A stretch of DNA of 6,465 nucleotides. Source: Nitrosopumilaceae archaeon (GTDB taxonomy: Archaea; Thermoproteota; Nitrososphaeria; Nitrososphaerales; Nitrosopumilaceae). A program made the translations under genes and the position numbers. Where the stretch lies: NCBI GenBank assembly GCA_013330055.1, contig DUJB01000030.1:1-6465 (forward strand), in the 5' to 3' direction. Shown here piece after piece: positions 4,302-6,465 of this stretch (its first letter is position 1; each line of letters starts with the position of its first letter). The notes below the pieces were generated by a model. That model searched no databases and was not told the DNA's origin. It saw nothing but the letters and a program-made list of their open reading frames with translations.

Positions 4302-6376
4302 AGCGGAGTTACCTTTGTGCCCTCTGCGGTGGACTCGAAATTATATATCATGTCCACGTTAGAGTTCTCAAATATTTCAGAATCATGAGTTATTATGATA
4401 AACTGCGATATCGAGCCAAGATTTGCTTCAAAGGCTTGAGACAAGACATTGACAAGTGATTTTCTTCGCTCTTCATCAAGATGTGTTGTTGGCTCATCCA
4501 AGATGATAAAATTCAGATTCGATGCACCAAGGATGTGTGCCATGCCAAGTCGCAGTGCAAGTGCCACGCTGACTTTTTCTCCACCACTAAGTGACTCTAA
4601 ATCCAATACAGTATTTCCAGAATAACAAGAGATTCTAACATCTCTTGCTTTTTCTTCAAGTGAGACTCGCTGAATTTTTACATTAAAAGCCGAAAGATAT
4701 TCTGATGCTTTTTGCGAGATAAGATTCAAAGCCCATGAACGTAAGCTTGTTGCAACAGGTCCATCTCTATTGAAAATTTGACTACGTATTTCATCCAACT
4801 CCGAAACATATTGCTTTACAAAAACAAGCTCGCCCAAAATCTTTGATGTTTTGTCTTGTTCGTGCTTTGCGTCAAGAATCTTTTGTGTGATTGCACCAAG
4901 GTGCTGATCAATAATACTAAGGGATTTTCTAGATTCTTCAAAAGAACCTTTTAGGTTTTTGAACTCGTTAAGATCAAATCCTTTTGTTTCTTCCTGTAAT
5001 GAAGAAATTGTTTCTAAAAGAGTTTGAGAATGTGAGTCTATAGCAAGGTGCACTAGATTTCCTGAAGAATCAATATTTACTGGGATTTTTTCTACGTTGG
5101 TTTTCAGTTTGGTGATTTCCTCTTTTAGATGCATCAGGTCTTTTGGATTTGAAACGGCATGTGCTTTGAGGGTATTTTCTGCCTTTATCGCCTTTTGGTA
5201 TTGTGTTTCTAGGTCACGCTTGCCCAAAACTGCTTCTTTTTCGGCTTTTGTAAGAGAGGTGATCTTTTCTCTCATCTTTGCAATCTCGTCTCGAATATGT
5301 TCCTCTTGGAACAAAGGATTGAGGTCGTCCACTACAGAATCACAGACTGGGCACTTGCCGTCTTTTAGCTTTAATTTTGTAGCAAGTTCTTCTTGTCCTC
5401 CAAGCTTGCCAACCTTTTCTGATAACTTTCTGATCTCATCTCTTGTTGACTCTAATTCAGTGTCAATTGTTCTCATTTGTGCTTCAATTTCTTTTTTAGT
5501 GGACACATAATCAAAACATCCTTCACAGTCTGAAAGCTTTCTTTGTTTTTCTAAGATCTCTTTTTGAAGTGATGTGATTGCAGTTTTGACATATTTGACA
5601 AGCTCAGACTTTCTTGTATCAAGATCTTTTATCTTGGATTCTTTGGGTGATTCTGCATCAATTTTCTCCTGAAGTTGAGTTAGCTCACGTTCTTGGTTTT
5701 GTTTTTTTGTAACCAATTCTTCTTTTTGTGGTTGAGCATCGCTGATTTCTTTTATAACAAGATCAAGCTTTGTTCTCAGACTTTCAATGTCAGTGTCATC
5801 ATATTCCAGTTCTTTTCTTATAGAATCACGAAAGTTTTCTATTATATCTTTCATCGATCCAAACGCAGTGTCAAGCTTGTCTATTCCAATTATTGCATTG
5901 ACAAGTTCTTTGAATTTTCGTGGGTCTGCATCAATGATGGAATTGAGTTCGCCTTGTCGTACAATTGATGCTATTTTGAGCTTGTCAAAATCCATTCCAA
6001 TTAACGATTCTATCTCTTTTGTCATCGATTCTCCAAACTGTTTTCTTTCACCTGCAGCAAGTGGCACTAGAGCGCCATCTTTTTTCTCAAAAAACTGGGC
6101 TGCAAGAGTTCCCTTGGAATCGATTTTTCGTACTGCCTCAAACGCTCTCCCCGATATAGTAAAGTCAACTTTGGCATATCCTTGATTTGCACCACGGCGA
6201 ATCAGGCCCTTGTTTGAGTTTCTTGTGTGCTGTCCAAAGAGTGCAAAGGTTATGCCATCAATGACACTTGATTTTCCTGCACCGTTGTGTCCCACAAACA
6301 CGGTAACTCCTTTGTCAAATGGTAGTTTTGTGTTATGATGTGAAAGGAAATTTCCTAGTTCTATTTCAGTTAGCAT
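4298..6376 (-). CDS. rad50: Rad50: DNA double-strand break repair ATPase
   Basis: This 692-residue SMC-like ATPase has every core motif: Walker A GHNGAGKS (29-36), Q-loop RQGELN (140-145), signature LSGGE (596-600), Walker B FIILDEPT (623-630), D-loop THLDEE (631-636) and H-loop ITHD (662-665). Between the two ATPase halves, antiparallel coiled coils (about 178-340 and 346-535) meet at the zinc hook CPVC (342-345), where two Rad50 molecules join through one zinc. It is shorter than Pyrococcus Rad50 (about 880), so the arms are short. An extra CEGC pair (284-287) sits in the first arm. With Mre11, Rad50 binds and processes broken DNA ends. The ATG overlaps the end of the upstream gene by 7 bases and has a good GGAG ribosome binding site inside that gene, so the two are translated from one message. 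Its TAG stop overlaps that of the HEAT gene. Confidence 0.96.
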   Translation of the reverse strand: MLTEIELGNFLSHHNTKLPFDKGVTVFVGHNGAGKSSVIDGITFALFGQHTRNSNKGLIRRGANQGYAKVDFTISGRAFEAVRKIDSKGTLAAQFFEKKDGALVPLAAGERKQFGESMTKEIESLIGMDFDKLKIASIVRQGELNSIIDADPRKFKELVNAIIGIDKLDTAFGSMKDIIENFRDSIRKELEYDDTDIESLRTKLDLVIKEISDAQPQKEELVTKKQNQERELTQLQEKIDAESPKESKIKDLDTRKSELVKYVKTAITSLQKEILEKQRKLSDCEGCFDYVSTKKEIEAQMRTIDTELESTRDEIRKLSEKVGKLGGQEELATKLKLKDGKCPVCDSVVDDLNPLFQEEHIRDEIAKMREKITSLTKAEKEAVLGKRDLETQYQKAIKAENTLKAHAVSNPKDLMHLKEEITKLKTNVEKIPVNIDSSGNLVHLAIDSHSQTLLETISSLQEETKGFDLNEFKNLKGSFEESRKSLSIIDQHLGAITQKILDAKHEQDKTSKILGELVFVKQYVSELDEIRSQIFNRDGPVATSLRSWALNLISQKASEYLSAFNVKIQRVSLEEKARDVRISCYSGNTVLDLESLSGGEKVSVALALRLGMAHILGASNLNFIILDEPTTHLDEERRKSLVNVLSQAFEANLGSISQFIIITHDSEIFENSNVDMIYNFESTAEGTKVTPL

Positions 6377-6465
6377 TTTTTCTCCTTTTTGAAGCGATTA
6401 TAGTTTTCAATCACAAGATGATTTGCTTCATCAATTTGGTTTGCAGAAAGAAGTGGCAAGAGATC
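6370..6465 (-). CDS. mre11: C-terminal end of a gene upstream of rad50, probably mre11 (partial)
   Basis: An open frame enters from the right edge and gives 31 residues, ending in ...NHLVIENYNRFKKEKKC and TAA at 6372-6370. The stop lies in the first codons of rad50 (shared bases ATGCTAA), the tight coupling typical of archaeal mre11-rad50 operons. The visible tail is a helical, Lys-rich end consistent with the C-terminus of Mre11, but no phosphoesterase motif is in view, so the name rests on gene order. If correct, the product is the Mn-dependent nuclease partner of Rad50. NurA or another gene is less likely because they do not usually overlap rad50 this way. Confidence 0.7.
   Translation of the reverse strand, partial: DLLPLLSANQIDEANHLVIENYNRFKKEKKC
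6382..6385 (-). promoter_or_regulatory. rad50: Shine-Dalgarno site of rad50 inside the upstream gene
   Basis: Minus-strand GGAG followed by five A residues lies directly before the rad50 ATG, a good complement to the 3' end of archaeal 16S rRNA. It fixes the rad50 start at 6376 and indicates translation from within a shared transcript. None of the promoter-proximal genes in the window shows a comparable site. Confidence 0.7.

Noticed and set aside
5630..5680. Possible frameshift or break in Rad50 where Pro and Ser interrupt the coiled coil (about residues 238-248)
   Set aside because: The frame stays open with the same Lys/Glu character on both sides, and a matching helix break occurs in the other arm (about 430-451), so this looks like a natural hinge.
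5097..5968. Plus-strand open frames of 91-137 codons
   Set aside because: They lie entirely antisense to rad50. Their Ser/Phe-rich translations are what the reverse of Lys/Glu-rich coiled coil produces.

Overview
This window looks like chromosomal DNA of an AT-rich archaeon, most probably an ammonia-oxidising thaumarchaeon (Nitrosopumilus type). Four things point there. It carries PurP, the archaeal purine enzyme, and a Rad50 gene overlapping what looks like the end of mre11. Several genes have an A/T-rich TATA-like box about 25-33 bases before the start codon and no leader with a ribosome binding site. Codon choice favours A/T at third positions. The genus is inference; the archaeal assignment is firm.

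Layout from left to right: (1) a multi-span membrane protein on the minus strand, running off the left edge at 1; (2) a bifunctional-nuclease-family (DUF151) protein on plus, divergent from it across 86 bases; (3) a minus-strand run of four genes read right to left: an unrecognised 152-residue protein, tatC, tatA and purP; (4) a small HEAT-repeat protein on plus with deoxyhypusine-hydroxylase-like His-Glu motifs; (5) rad50 on minus, preceded by the last 31 codons of a gene that is probably mre11, which enters from the right edge. No gap between genes reaches 100 bases, so there is no large non-coding stretch. I see no rRNA, tRNA, CRISPR array, insertion sequence or long repeat.

The genes serve separate housekeeping jobs. 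TatC and TatA form a minimal twin-arginine export system for folded proteins. PurP formylates AICAR in purine synthesis. Mre11-Rad50 processes DNA double-strand breaks. The HEAT protein may act in hypusine formation on aIF5A, but this is a hypothesis. Two convergent gene pairs (DUF151/purP and HEAT/rad50) end on the same four bases, CTAG, each gene using TAG as its stop. The unknown gene and the HEAT gene start only 40 bases apart, with core promoters that physically cross.

The observations most worth following are the half-size deoxyhypusine-hydroxylase-like protein, the Cys-rich membrane protein at the left edge, and an extra CxxC pair in the Rad50 coiled coil.
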